This document shows, piece after piece, positions 12,971-24,700 of a DNA stretch of 64,000 bases. Location of the stretch: the NCBI GenBank assembly GCA_020086605.1, contig JACBWW010000004.1:11175911-11239910 (forward strand), read 5' to 3'. Below the pieces are notes generated by a model. It made no database searches and was not told the origin of the DNA. It saw only the letters and a list, made by a program, of their open reading frames with translations. A program made the position numbers and the translations under genes. How positions within the stretch are numbered: the first letter of the stretch is position 1; each line of letters opens with the position of its first letter. This stretch comes from Lanius collurio (Eukaryota > Chordata > Aves > Passeriformes > Laniidae).

Positions 12971-14837
12971 CGGCAGACTTTGGGAAATCTAGGCAGGTAG
13001 GAAAGTAGTAGCTATTTTGAAGTATTGAGGGATTAATTCTTGATATAAATTAGGTCCGAGGTTCAGTTGTACTTATAACAGTTTCGGCGTGGTATTGCTG
13101 TGTGAAAATGGCCTTGTAAAATTTAAATGTTCTGTGTGAATTAACAGCTAAGTGTTGTCACAGGCCAGCAATAGCTAATTAGATCATCTTCTCTAGGAAC
13201 ACTTCAAGTAATTAGAGACATGGTTTAGCCAAAACTCCAAAGGAAGTTATGAATACAGCTAGACAGTTTCCCTCCGTATGGGATGAAATTAGCATCTGAA
13301 AACACATTATATTTACTAAAGTTGTATCCTGCTGTATCCAAGAGCCCTGCTAAAGCAGCAGGTATCAAGCTGTCCTGTTCACAGTTGTTGAATGCATACC
13401 ATGAAGCTGGGTTCCTAGGTGTTTCACATCACTCTGGTTATTAAACAGCAGTCTGAAGTAAATACCATCTTTAATTAAGCTGGTCTTGTAACTCTTCTTT
13501 GATGTGGAAACATGCATGGTGTCTCATGGGATGCATTTCTCTAGATAAGAATAAAAAATTCCAGTCAGTGCTGCTGTAATTGTGCAGAAGAACAAGATCT
13601 CAGGATGCCCACTGGGCCACAGCTGTCAAGTGCCTTCCCATCTAAATGATCCTGTGAGCACCCGCACCTTGGAGCTGGACCTTGCAATCCTAACCCTCAG
13701 TCTCTGATCTCTGCAGGTTCAGGTTTTTCCCAGTGATACTTGCTGAATGCATTGAGGTTTGCTGCTTTATGAGCCTTTAGTTTTTACAGTGTTGATTAGT
13801 TGGGTGTCCAGGCATCCAGAAGCAAGTTGTCCCTTAATAAGTTGTTCTTGGAGAGCCCAAGTGTCTTTAGATTACATATCAGGGGATCAGAACTACTTAA
13901 AAACCATGCAGGGGAATACACTGCCATGCTTTCCCCCCACCCCTTCCCCCTCCCCACCCCTCGTTCCTGTTCTTTCTAGGTTTTGTGTATAGCTGTTAGA
14001 CAGATGTGAGGAATTAAGTTCTGAATTTGCATCTTTCTTTTCTCAAGAGAGTGCTAGAACCATAAACCTTTGTGCTGTTCTGGGCTGGTGGTCTCTGGCT
14101 TCTTACTTATGAAAATTTGCACCTTGCTTTCAATACAGAAATATTTATTAGGTGAGCTAAAATATTACAACTTGGTGGCTAGGGCATGAATCCAGGAGTG
14201 GGGAAATTTAATTTCTAGTCTTTTTTCCAACTGTATGCTAAATATTAAAATGTATATTTGCAGAATACATAGGGTTAAACAATATTTAATTTCAAGAGAC
14301 TATATTTATTACTAAAGTGTCCCTTGATTCTTGCCAATACTTATAAAATGACACCTACTAAAAAAGCTGCACCCAGAGGGTATGTTGGACTCCACAGATG
14401 TCACATGAATTCCACTGCCCTCCCCTGCATTTATTTGAGATGATGGATCCCCAGGTGATTAATTCCTCTTTCTTCTTATGCTATGGAAAGAACAAATGTG
14501 GGCAGGATTGTTCAGTCAGTCATGTGTAGGCTGTTAATTTACTATGTTGGAAAAAAAGTTTCGGAACTGGTCTCTTTTTCTTTGTCCTAAACCTCAGACT
14601 TAGTTGTTTTACTTGTTTGTTCTGTCTCTTGTTTAGTATCAGCTGGTTTGCTTTTCACTCAGCCTCCGTTCATCATATTCGTGGGTGGTTCTGTTTCAGT
14701 TGTAAGTTACTCTAAGTGCACTCCCCAGAGCTGGGGCTTGGCTGTGAAATGGGCAGTCCTGCTCTGGCCCCCCATTTTCCCCACTGCATTCTGACCCCAC
14801 CTTGTGCAGTCTACCACAGGGAGAGTTGGAAAACTAC

Positions 14838-14858
14838 TTTTTTTTTTTTTTTTTTTTT
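14838..14858 (+). repeat. Poly-T tract, 21 bases
   Basis: This is an uninterrupted T homopolymer followed by AAGGAAAAAATAAA. On the opposite strand it reads as a poly-A tail-like run, but no retroposed body was recognised beside it. Confidence 0.9.
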
Positions 14859-16089
14859 AAGGAAAAAATAAATGTTTATTTTGGTAATTTAATTTTGTTT
14901 CTAATCAGTGAGCTGGGCCAACTTACTGTGCAGCTGCATGTTTACTGGGTCCTACAGGAATGGCTGTTGGCAAGGCAGAGTTGAACAGCCCCTCCAATAG
15001 CAGCCAGCCCTTTAAGCAAGTTTGGGACAGGCAGATGCAGCCCCACTGTGTCATGGACAGAGCCAGAGGACTTGCCTAATCAGGACAGCCTCAACTAGGA
15101 AGTCAGGCTTTGGCTAGCTTAGGCCTCCTGTCTTCATGTCTATCCTGCCTGCTGTGTCTTATACCAGAAGTACACTTTGGTGGAACACTGAGCTTCTTTG
15201 CTTAAGATGCTATTTACTTCATTTGATGAATTTTATGTGATGCGTATCCTGACATATTGCTCCCCTCTCTGGACTCTCCTTTAATTTTATGAAAGAATGG
15301 CTTTGTTTACTCCAAATTGCTATCTTCCAAGATACCTTAAATCTGATAAATATTCTCTCTAATCTAAGTAGGACAACACCCAATCTCTGTCAGCAGAGAA
15401 CTTAACATCTCGTCTCTTTAAAGTGAAAGGTAGAGCAAGCTCTGACTTGAAGCAGAACAACCTCTATTTGAATTAAGACATGTTGTCATTCTAGTTAGTA
15501 ATGCTGCTCAGGCTCCATCAGAAAGATTGCTTATGCAGAGAGAAGTTAGGTTGATAGTCTTTTGCAGACAGGATGGATCTTCACATCTAAACTGAGAAGC
15601 CTCGTGGGAAGAGGTTCAGAACCTGGGTTTTCTTGAGCTTCTCTGTGTACCATTAAATTTTTTAATGATCTTAATACATCAAACTATGCAGAGTTAGTGA
15701 GGATACTTGTCTTAAGCTTCGTATTTGTTTGCCTGTCATAGTAGCTGAAGTTTGCACTAATTCACTGCCAAAAGAAAATTATGTCGTCAATCTGATGCTT
15801 ATCTTTCCTGTAAATTGTACCCTGGTGATTTTGTTTTGAATCTTTGTTTTCCAGTGATCTAATAGCCAGACTTAAATGAGAGAGAACAGATAGTTAGGTC
15901 CCAAATGAAGGCTATTGATGGTCTTGAAGGCTAATGAAGGCCTTGTGGTCACTGCAATGGCCTGAAGAGTGAGTTCTGGAGATGTTCCTTTGGCAGTTAA
16001 ACCAGCTTTGAAATCCAAAGAAAGCAGTCTAGAAGGACCATGTCCCGATGACTTGGAAACCTCCGTGGCACTCCACTAATTTAGCACCT

Positions 16090-16260
16090 ATGCTTTGGAG
16101 GCTGGAGGTGGGCTAGTGCGGGGTGCTGCAGCCTGGGCAGGGGGTGCCTGGCTGCCGGCCCAGCTCCCCTGGGCGCCGCGCTGGGCCCCGGAGCCCCTGC
16201 GGCCTCATCCACAGAGCGTGCTGGGGGACAAGGATGCACACGTGGGGTGCCTCAGCTCTG
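16090..16260. promoter_or_regulatory. Small GC/CpG-rich patch in the presumed TC2N intron
   Basis: A patch of roughly 170 bases is rich in G and C and has clustered CpGs, for example in the GGGCGCCGCGC stretch near 16170. It is smaller and weaker than the islands at 12.5 and 58.5 kb. It could be an alternative promoter, an enhancer, or merely a GC-rich local segment. No donor site or coding frame makes a particular function likely. Confidence 0.3.
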
Positions 16261-18066
16261 GCCTAAGCATGGCGAGCCGAAGGCTGCCTGGCTTCTGTGG
16301 GACAGCCTCAGCGTCAGAAGTGTGAGAGGGCCCCTTCTTCCCTCAGGAATGCAACCCCTCTCTCCCACAGGGCTCTCGTGCCTCTGGGCAGAGGGGGCTG
16401 CGTGTGGCTTTGCCCACCCTGCTTGTTGAAGCTGGGCCAGATGGTTCATGTGGCCAGAGATGGCCCAGCCCTTGACCAGGGCTTGACAGGGGCTGGAGAG
16501 GGCAGAGAAATACGAGGCTGTGGCAGAATTCTTTTCATAAAGTTTGGGCCTGCAGTCAGTCCTCTATGTGTGTACATCTTCCAAAGTGCCTGCCATGCAG
16601 AGAGGAGGGTTAGTCAGGACAAGGGTTAAAAGTCACTTGAGCAGTGCCTTTGTGGTTAATGGTCAACTGATACAAAAGCAAGTTGTGTCTTCTGTTTCTG
16701 AAAGAAATTCTGTTGTTTAGCATTCCAAAGTGAAAACAAAATATTCTCAAGACCAGTTTCATTTTGCAATAGAGGGAAATTCTAAAACTTTTAAATCTGT
16801 GTTGGGTTTGTTGGGGTTTTTTTCTCCATGACTTACTTTTGCAAAAGGGAGTCATTGGCCTCTAGATTGGGAACTGTCTGACTTTGCCATTCAGGTTCTC
16901 TGTCTTCTCAGTAGTGACCAGAGCTGCAAAAAAATTTCTTCCATGAAGCCTTAATAAAACACAGAACATCTGCCTAAATTACTGTGGCTTTCCATTCCAT
17001 TCAGTGGGACACGTACTTCCAAATCTAGTTTCACCAATGTGTGAAATCATGGGCCCAACATCTCTTTGGAAGAGTGTTGATCTAAACTCAATAGGATTTT
17101 AAAAAAACCTATACATTCATGGTGTAGCTATTGTTCACTGTGTTGTTAAACAATTCTGTCCTAAGGGAAAACAGGGAATGGTGGCTCCATGCTGCCAACT
17201 TCTGTTGTCAGGACCTCTACCTTCTCAGAGGGGAGCAGAGCCTCAACACTATGTCCCAGAGTTGTAGCAGCATTTGGCCAGTAATGGCTGGAATCTTAGA
17301 TACTGCCATTTAATTGAGACAGTTTTGATTTCTGCTGTTTTCTCCCAGTGTCTGTGCAAACTCCTTGAAAAATGCCTCTGTTACACAGTGCCTGGTTACC
17401 ACTCATCTGCCTGGGCAGCTGCCAACAACTCCAGCCAGTACAGCTCTCCAAGAGGCACTGCTGGGGCTGTTAAAGCAGTTCTAGGTCCCTGGTCTGGGTG
17501 GATTTAATGCAAAAAGTAATAAGTAGTTGTACTTTATAAAGACAGTATCCTTCTGGACTTTTATTTCAGTGTGTGTTTAGACAGCTTCCTGAGCTCAGTA
17601 CACATGCCCTGCAGATCCATACTCCCACTCTGGTTTGCATTTGAATTAATTAAGATCAGTTCCCATTTCCTGTTCTTGATTCATTCATTTAACCTGTTTT
17701 CATATATGAAGTGTACTTGGATCACCTTTCCTCTTAGACATAGTCTTTTAACTTTCATTTATACAGCTTACATGTTTGCTTCCTCTCACCACTGTGTAAC
17801 TGGTTCGACAGTGACAGTATGGAGCAGCACTGCTGAACAGGGAATCCTCACCCACTGGAAACTTCATAATTGACAGGCTTTTTGTTTTCATAATGAAACA
17901 GGATAATAATAATGTGCAAAATAACTATTAAAAAACTGCTTCACCTAAAACAAAGCAATAGATGTGTGTGCACATGTATATGTAAAGAAATAGTCCATCT
18001 TCACTCTTGTTTTAATGGTAATGAAGCTATTTTGCCGTGCAAAACTGCTTGGGTTTCCTTGTTTTT

Positions 18067-18107
18067 TCTCTCTCTCTCTCTTTTTTTTTTTTTTTTCTTT
18101 TTTTTTT
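18067..18107 (+). repeat. (CT)n followed by T-rich tract
   Basis: A short CT dinucleotide repeat (about seven units) runs into two T homopolymers separated by a single C. This is simple low-complexity sequence. Confidence 0.9.
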
Positions 18108-19932
18108 CCCAAATATACAGGAAGAGCCATTTGCATTAGCTGTCTGGGTGTTATATGTGTACCCATGTGTTTCCTGTATGGCTCTGTGGTCATAGCAGTG
18201 GCTCAGAAGTCCTGAATGTCATTTAATGCTCTTTTTCAGTGTTGCATTGAGTTGGTTTCCAAGGGCCATCTTTTCAAAACTAGACATATTTAGCCATGTT
18301 AGGGAACTACACAGGCAGATGGTCTTGCCTAAAATACCTTCTTCTTGGCTGTCCTGTTGAAAAATGAATCCAGATGTTTCCAGTTTTCTTTGGTATCAGA
18401 GCTATAGAAGGACTGCTGACAGTTCTATTTTCGTGGCTTCTTGGCATTAACAGCAGAAAGAGAAAAAAATTTGATTAAAACCTGACACAGAATACATAAA
18501 GAAAGTCTTAAGTTTTAAGTTAGATTATAAAATAACAATTGGTGATTGTTGTGATTTGTTCCTAATCTGCTTAGAGCAAAGGACTTATCTTATGTTGAAT
18601 TCTTTCCATGTTCTCATCAAAAGCCAAGTTCTTTTTACAGATATTTTAGTCTCTTCAGCTTTCTTTTCTGGTGTCCTGACTTCAACTCTTGCTTTGCCAT
18701 TTTCCATCTGAATCCAGAAAGGTCTGCAGTCTAACATAATGGATTTATTCTTTTGTGTTTACTGCCCCAATACATACAATATTGTACATTCTTGTCCAAG
18801 TCAGTGAATTTATCTTCAGTTCACAGGAACAGTGTTGTCAGATCAGTAATTGGATGAATTGGTTACTTGCCTAATGCAGCATTAGGAAGAAACACGATAT
18901 CAACTTTTACAGCCCAGAGCACAGGGGATTCAGCATATTGAAATCCCAAGTTTTAAGCTTTATCATGGGATAGATTTATAATGTTTCCTTCTTAATTCAA
19001 ATATAAATTTCACATGAGAAAAACTGATTCAGATTTATGGAAATTTTTCTTTTGGCCCTTGTAAATTATATTATTAATGTTTTGCATACTGGGGTAGGAT
19101 TGGATTAAGTGTGCATTTAAGGGCTGCAGGTGCAAGGCTATAATGCTGAAGCAGAGTCAGGGTGCCCCTGGGGGCCGTGTCAGAAGGACAGCTTTGGATC
19201 CTGTACTCGTGCCAGGGTTTGTTCCCCTTCTCCAAGGGGTGCCTGAAAAGCAGAAGCAGTTGTTCCTGTAGCACAATAGCTCAAGCGCACACACCTGCTC
19301 AGCTTTATTTTTCTTTGGGGAAGTAGGCAGGAGCAATTAGTTCTTGTGATGTACTCTGGTGCTCTGTGCCTGGGCTGTGTGTGCAGATGTGCTGACAGCC
19401 ATTTGGCCTCCTCTGGGCTGGAGCCCTGGGAAGAAGCAGCTGCTGAGCTGAATGAGACCACAGCTAGATTGCACAAGTGATCTTTAGGGTTCAGCTCAGG
19501 GCCTGCATGAAGAGAGATGTACATTAGATCATCTTTGTCTGGGCAGAGATGCTGGAGGGAGAAGGGAAAGCTGGAGTGGGACATGGCATGTTCTCTCAAA
19601 ACTGCATGTGGGAGGATGTGGCTGCTCCAGGGGAAGTTTCTGCCCTGATGCAGTTAGGGCTAGACCTCACTGGCAGGAGAACATGGAGAACAGCTCTTGG
19701 GGTCACAGTGAGTTCTGCTTTTACTGCTATGAGAACACTCAAGCTAAGAACTGATCTCTGAGGTGTTTTCCTTTCCCTCAAAAGAAGCTTGCTGAAGTTA
19801 AATAATATTTTTGTACAGTTGTCAGATTCTGACTGATAGCAGTGACATATTAAGCACTCCTGCTGATTACAAGAGTTTTAAACTTCACTGGCACCTGTTA
19901 CCTGTAGGAGAGCCCAGCAAACAGTATCTTAC

Positions 19933-19975
19933 CTGAACACTATGGCAGTTACCAAAGGGAGTGTGGAGATGCTGT
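19933..19975 (-). other. Candidate antisense micro-exon (43 nt)
   Basis: Read on the - strand, this segment ends at a strong TTCAG|GTAAGA donor and begins after a TGCAG acceptor with a poor pyrimidine tract. It would continue in frame from the larger candidate exon at 20129-20368: the two leftover bases of that exon plus the first base here make a codon, followed by 14 open codons. The product is not recognised. The segment is supported only by splice-site quality and phase agreement. Confidence 0.25.
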
Positions 19976-20128
19976 CTGCAGGCTCCCACCTTCCTCCTTC
20001 ACTTGCTTAAAATACAGTCAGAAGAATGCAGAGCCAGTGGTGGACTGGTAACCATTTGTAATGTCAATACAGTGCTGTGAGAGCAAGAGCAGTCTTGCCT
20101 TTCAAGTGTTAATGAAATATTTTCTTAC

Positions 20129-20368
20129 CTTAGATTACCCTGTGATATTCTTGAGTCTAAGGTGGGTAGTTCCTGGAGATAAAGTATTGGTAGTGAAGGA
20201 ATAGCTATTGGACTATTTTCTGAAAGAGAAACGTCTTTCTGCTGAAGTTGCTTAGTGTAGTGCAGGTGTAACTGGTTGAAATCCAGTGGTGTCAGAAGCT
20301 GAGGGGAGTGGGACAAGGGCTCATAATGGCTCTTCTGGCCTTCTAAAGAAAAATTCTGCTTTTGCAAA
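20129..20368 (-). other. Candidate antisense coding exon (240 nt), unknown product
   Basis: On the - strand a good acceptor (pyrimidine-rich stretch ending CTTACAG, just above 20368) and a strong donor (CTAAG|GTAAGA, at 20129/20128) bracket a frame that is open for its whole length, about 79 codons. The translation is hydrophilic and rich in Gln, Leu, Ser and Pro, for example LHYTKQLQQKD and LYLQELPTL. The reverse frames contain stops. I do not recognise the protein. It lies inside the presumed TC2N first intron on the opposite strand. A decayed exon or a chance open frame cannot be excluded. Confidence 0.4.
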
Positions 20369-20599
20369 CTGTAAGTGAATGGGAGGAGGTTGCAGCACAG
20401 GACTATGACAGTTCAGACCCATGATCTATTCCATTCAGTTTCCTGTTTTTGTGATCAGTGAGAGGAACCCGCAAAACTTCCCCTGATGGGCTGCTGTGTC
20501 ATCATTTACCAGTGTGGGAAGGTGCTTCCTGTGCCCAGGCAGTTGGTGGTTGGTTTGCATCATGGACTGTGACTTTACCATCTATTTCTGTTACCCGAC

Positions 20600-20936
20600 T
20601 CAACTGCATAACTGCTTAAACAGCGCTGGGAGCCTCAGTGCCCCAGGAAAGCTGTGCAGTGGTCTGTAATAAAATCCCCTCAGCTTAACAAAGTTAACAG
20701 TGAATGGTCTTCTCTTCAGTTTTAAATATGTAATTGCACTCTTTTTTTCATTTGCTGTACTGGGAGAGTTTTGCATCTTGTCACTATGTTTCTGTTGAAT
20801 TGTTTGTAAGATATCTCTCACAGGAACACCTTTGTGGTTGTGTCCTTTAAAAGCCTTCTCATAATTTCTCTTTTTCTGTTGTGTTATTTCAGCATCTTCT
20901 TTGTGATCCACTGCTTTCAGAGTGAAATCCCTTTCT
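20600..20936 (-). other. Candidate antisense coding exon or terminal exon, unknown product
   Basis: On the - strand a pyrimidine-rich tract (CTTTCTCTTTTTTTTTG) leads to an AG at 20938-20937. From 20936 the frame is open for about 111 codons to a TGA at 20602-20600. The first two thirds is charged and lysine-rich (KKRNYEKAFKGHNHKG, VRDILQTIQQKHSDK, YLKLKRRPFTVNF) and reads like real protein. The last third looks less constrained. Possible GT donors near 20690-20700 are weak and do not match the phase of the 20368 acceptor, so it might instead be a terminal exon. The phase does match the candidate exon at 21668-21785. The family is not recognised. Confidence 0.4.
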
Positions 20937-21224
20937 CTTTCCAGTAACAAAAAAAAAGAGAAAGTCTCACATTATCTTAATTTTCTTGGAAGGCAGAAGA
21001 AGTGGAATAATATCTGCATAAAAATTTCCAGAGCTTTTATGCTCTTCCAAGAGTTGTGGCTTTGAGCAGACGAGGGTGTATGTACACACACCCCCACCCA
21101 CAAGTTACTGCAGATATCACTGTTGTGAGGCCAGAAACAGGTATAGAAAAGAGTTTCTTATCATGCACCTGGCATGTGTGTGTTGGCATGACATTTTTTG
21201 TTTCCTTTTTTTTAATTCCTGCAG

Positions 21225-21397
21225 ACAATGTACTACTGCTGAAGTTTATAATGAATGGGAACAAAAGCTGTGTCCTCTATTTTCACATGCTCAGATCCAC
21301 TTGAAGTACCTGTTTCTCCTGTGTGAGTGGTACAAGTCAGACCTGCCTATAGATCCCAAAAAAATGATTTTTTTAAACTGTGGGCTTTATGTCTTTG
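21225..21397 (+). other. Candidate sense-strand coding exon (173 nt), unknown product
   Basis: A textbook acceptor (long T-rich tract, TTCCTGCAG ending at 21224) and a strong donor (TTTG|GTAAGT at 21397/21398) bracket an open frame. It has 57 whole codons, one leading base and one trailing base. The translation is rich in aromatic residues and cysteine, with EVYNEWEQKLC, LLCEWYKSDLP and FLNCGLYVFG among its segments, which is unlike random sequence. It lies about 4.7 kb upstream of the TC2N start-codon exon on the same strand. It could be an exon of an unrecognised gene, a relic exon, or an alternative 5' exon. I could not link it to TC2N coding sequence, and no family is recognised. Confidence 0.5.
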
Positions 21398-21667
21398 GTA
21401 AGTGTAGGTAGGTACATGTGCTCTCCTTGCTGCTATAGTAGCAAAGTACCTGGAGGCAAATGTCTCAAAACCATTTAGCTGTTTTACTAGTGTTGGCCAC
21501 TTTTGAGATGCAGTCATCACCAGCCACCCCTCTTCATCTGAAGAGCTGTGCTGAGAGGGCTGCACAGCTCCCAGATGCTCTCCCCCAGAAGCAAAACCAC
21601 AAAACAGCTGGCTGTGGAAGTTAAGCCTTCGGCAGCATCTGCACCATCAAAAGACAATCCATCTGAC

Positions 21668-21785
21668 CTGCAGCAGAAGCAGCTCTTGCTGTGCTGTGGT
21701 TCTGTTAAACATCTGGAGACCTGAGCTGGTGCTGTTCTGCTCTCTGAAGGATTTATGTGGCTGAGATTGTCTGCATCTTCTGAAT
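21668..21785 (-). other. Candidate antisense exon (118 nt), unknown product
   Basis: On the - strand a very good acceptor (CTTCTGCCTTTCAG, directly above 21785) and a plausible donor (TGCAG|GTCAGA at 21668/21667) define this segment. Two frames are open. One of them leaves two bases (AG) that join the first base of the candidate exon at 20936 to give Arg and keep the downstream frame open. Agreement of splice sites and phase is the only support, and no homolog is recognised. Confidence 0.3.
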
Positions 21786-24700
21786 CTGAAAGGCAGAAGG
21801 TCATAGGGTGGCATAAACAGGTAGCATAAGAGGTATCATAAATGGGGTGTTGGCTGAGGTGTGAATTAGCAAGCTTGAGCCCCCTTTCTCCAGAGTGCAG
21901 ATCCTCAGATGTTGTGAAGTGTCCTGGCTCTGCTGGGGCTCCTGGAGTTGTAGACGCTTATGTCATTCGAAGATCTGGCCCAAATGCTTTATAACAACTG
22001 ATGATCCCTATTTCCAGATATTTTGTTTTACACATCCTGCTGTGTGAGAACTTACTGTTACTAGAATTTTGCTGTGGTGTGTTTCTAAAATGCAGATCTG
22101 AGAAAGCATTGTATACATTTATGACTGGCAATAAATCTCAAAATGTTTGAAGCCAGTGGTTTAGCCAGCTTTCCCTGTTTGAGAACAGCTATTTCACCTT
22201 TGTTTCTATTGTGTGGTTATAAATGTGTTACCTGTTCAACTCCTATGGAGCATGCTGTGACTAAATGCAGTAAAATTCTTTGGCAGCCTGCAGTCTCATT
22301 GCAAAACACACCCTTACCACATAAGGCAGTAAAGACTTGACATTTATTTTCAGACTACTTTCAGCTTTTAATATTTAATATTGCAATCATCAGTTTTCTA
22401 TCATGTTCTTTTTATTTAATGAGTTGTTGAAAATATTTCACTTTCTTCTCCAAATATCTCTGTCTTGAAGTTGTTCTGGAGGCATCTGGAACTAAAGTCT
22501 TTGATACTCTGTTTATCTGATTTTAGCTCAGTCAAAATTTCTATCAGAGGAATCTGGAAATCATTAAGATAATTTATGTTTTCCATCTAAACCCATTAAA
22601 ATAATAGTGATTATAATTCTCTAGGCTCAGTGTATGTGTGTGGTTAGGTTTTAAACTGTCGTTTACAGGATGTTCTAATAAGGTTGGCTCTCTTTTTGCC
22701 TTAGTGTGGAAGTACTTTTGCTGAGTTACATTTACTTATCTTACTTTGGCTTGATACTGGGAAGAGAGAAATGAAATGGCTTACTGAATTTGGTGAAAAA
22801 CACCAAGAAAGCGAGAATTTGACACAAGAGTGACAAGATCTGGGTTCAGTTTCCTCTTCTACAAACTGATTTCTCTATCTCTGTTTTTTGTCTGAAAATG
22901 AGGGATAATTCTTTTTTCCCCCATCATTTTGTCAGTTTAGAATCTCAAAAATGGAGGATGTCCTTGTTATGTGCATATTGCCTAACAAAAACTGACCCCA
23001 AAAAGTAGAGATAGTGTCAAGGAGTCTTAACTTCTTGTTAAGATGGATGACATTGCTGGGAAGTGAGTATTTCTTTGGGATTTGGTGGTGCACCTAATAA
23101 ATGTCTCTATAGTTCTAGTTTATTTTATTAATATATTGCCAGATTAATTCATGTTAGTACAACCTTCTAACAACTGTTAAATTATATACTGAGTATTTTG
23201 GGGTAGCCAGCACCAAAAGGATGTGGCATGTGGGATAAGTTTAACCTTTGAAAGAAATATCAACTTCTGTCAAGATCATTAAATACTTGCTTAGTCTTGT
23301 ACAATGTTTTTGTTCATTTTCAGTTAATAAAATATACAGCAGAACGTGCTAAATTTCTTTCTCTCCCCCATGGTTAAGAGAAAACTTTTGCATGCAGTGA
23401 AAGTTGAAGAAATAACTGTAGGCAGCTTGGGAAATACAGATACAAGAAAATATAGTAACTACTAGTCAAGCCATCTGATTTACTGCCAGGATTGCTCAAA
23501 CCAAAAAAAAAAAAAACAACCAGTATTTATCACTGTAGCTTAATTAAGTGAATTTAAACTTTTAAAAGTAATTGAGGCCATCCATGTTGTGATTCCATGA
23601 ACAAAGCAAAGTGCTCTAAGCAGAACAGGGGAGCGCTGTCTAAATGGCCTGTCTCTCAGCAAATGCTGTCATTTTTTTACTAATGTGGCTGTGGTGTAAG
23701 TCTAGGGACCCAAGCACAAGTTTTATCACTGAAACCATTACATTTTTAAGCTTAAAGAAAGGGTAAACAGTGTTCTAGTCTCTTGTTTGTGGAACTTTCT
23801 TCTTAAACTCCTATAATTAAGCTAAAACTGAAATGGAGGCTCTAAGATGTGTGTCTATATAATTTGGCATTCACTATTGATACTGCCTTGCCTATTGCTA
23901 AAGAACAATCTGTAATCCTTACTCTTCTTTACAGTAGGCAGTGAGGAATTGCTTTATATTTGTCTTCAGATAGAAGAACAATATATGAACATTTGCATAC
24001 TGATAAATGGGGAAGAAAGATAATGGTTAAAGAGTATCACGGCTGACTTGGCATTACTGTGAAAAACATGGTCTTTTTCAATGATAGAAGAACAGAAGGT
24101 GTAGACCTGTGTTATTACTGTTATCCTCAATACCCATATGAAGCCCTTTCTTTCTAGGTAAGGCACTGGCCGCCTGTGAAGGAAAGGCAGCTGCTTGTGA
24201 CAGATGATTTCCATTTGTTTATTTGCTCACATTAATGGTTCCAGCTAAACAATTCACTACCATGAACTGAATTTTCTCTGATGCAGAAAAACGAATTTTT
24301 CCACTTTATGTAGCTAGAAAATAGGGCAATACTAACATTTTGGTTTCTTCACCAGCAGTAGTGAATAAATTCAATCTGGACATTTTCAGATAAAGGTCTG
24401 TTTTGCCTGTGCAAACTGCCACCGAGGCTTAGATACCATTGTTGCAAAGCTTAGAGCAAACAGAGCAGCTGTTTCAGTCCAGTTTAAACATGGTGAACAA
24501 GAGTGAAGCATATTAACTCCAGCTGTGTACCGATAACAGCTGGAAAGGAAAATCACTGCAAGGGAACCCAAAATAAATTAGCAGCCTTAGCTATAGTGAG
24601 TGTGCCTGCAAGGGAGGAGCAGCAGTGAAAAACTGATCCTTAGAACCATGGAGGATTTAATGAGAAATTCCAGTGCCTCCTTTTCTGCTTCTGTGAAGAT

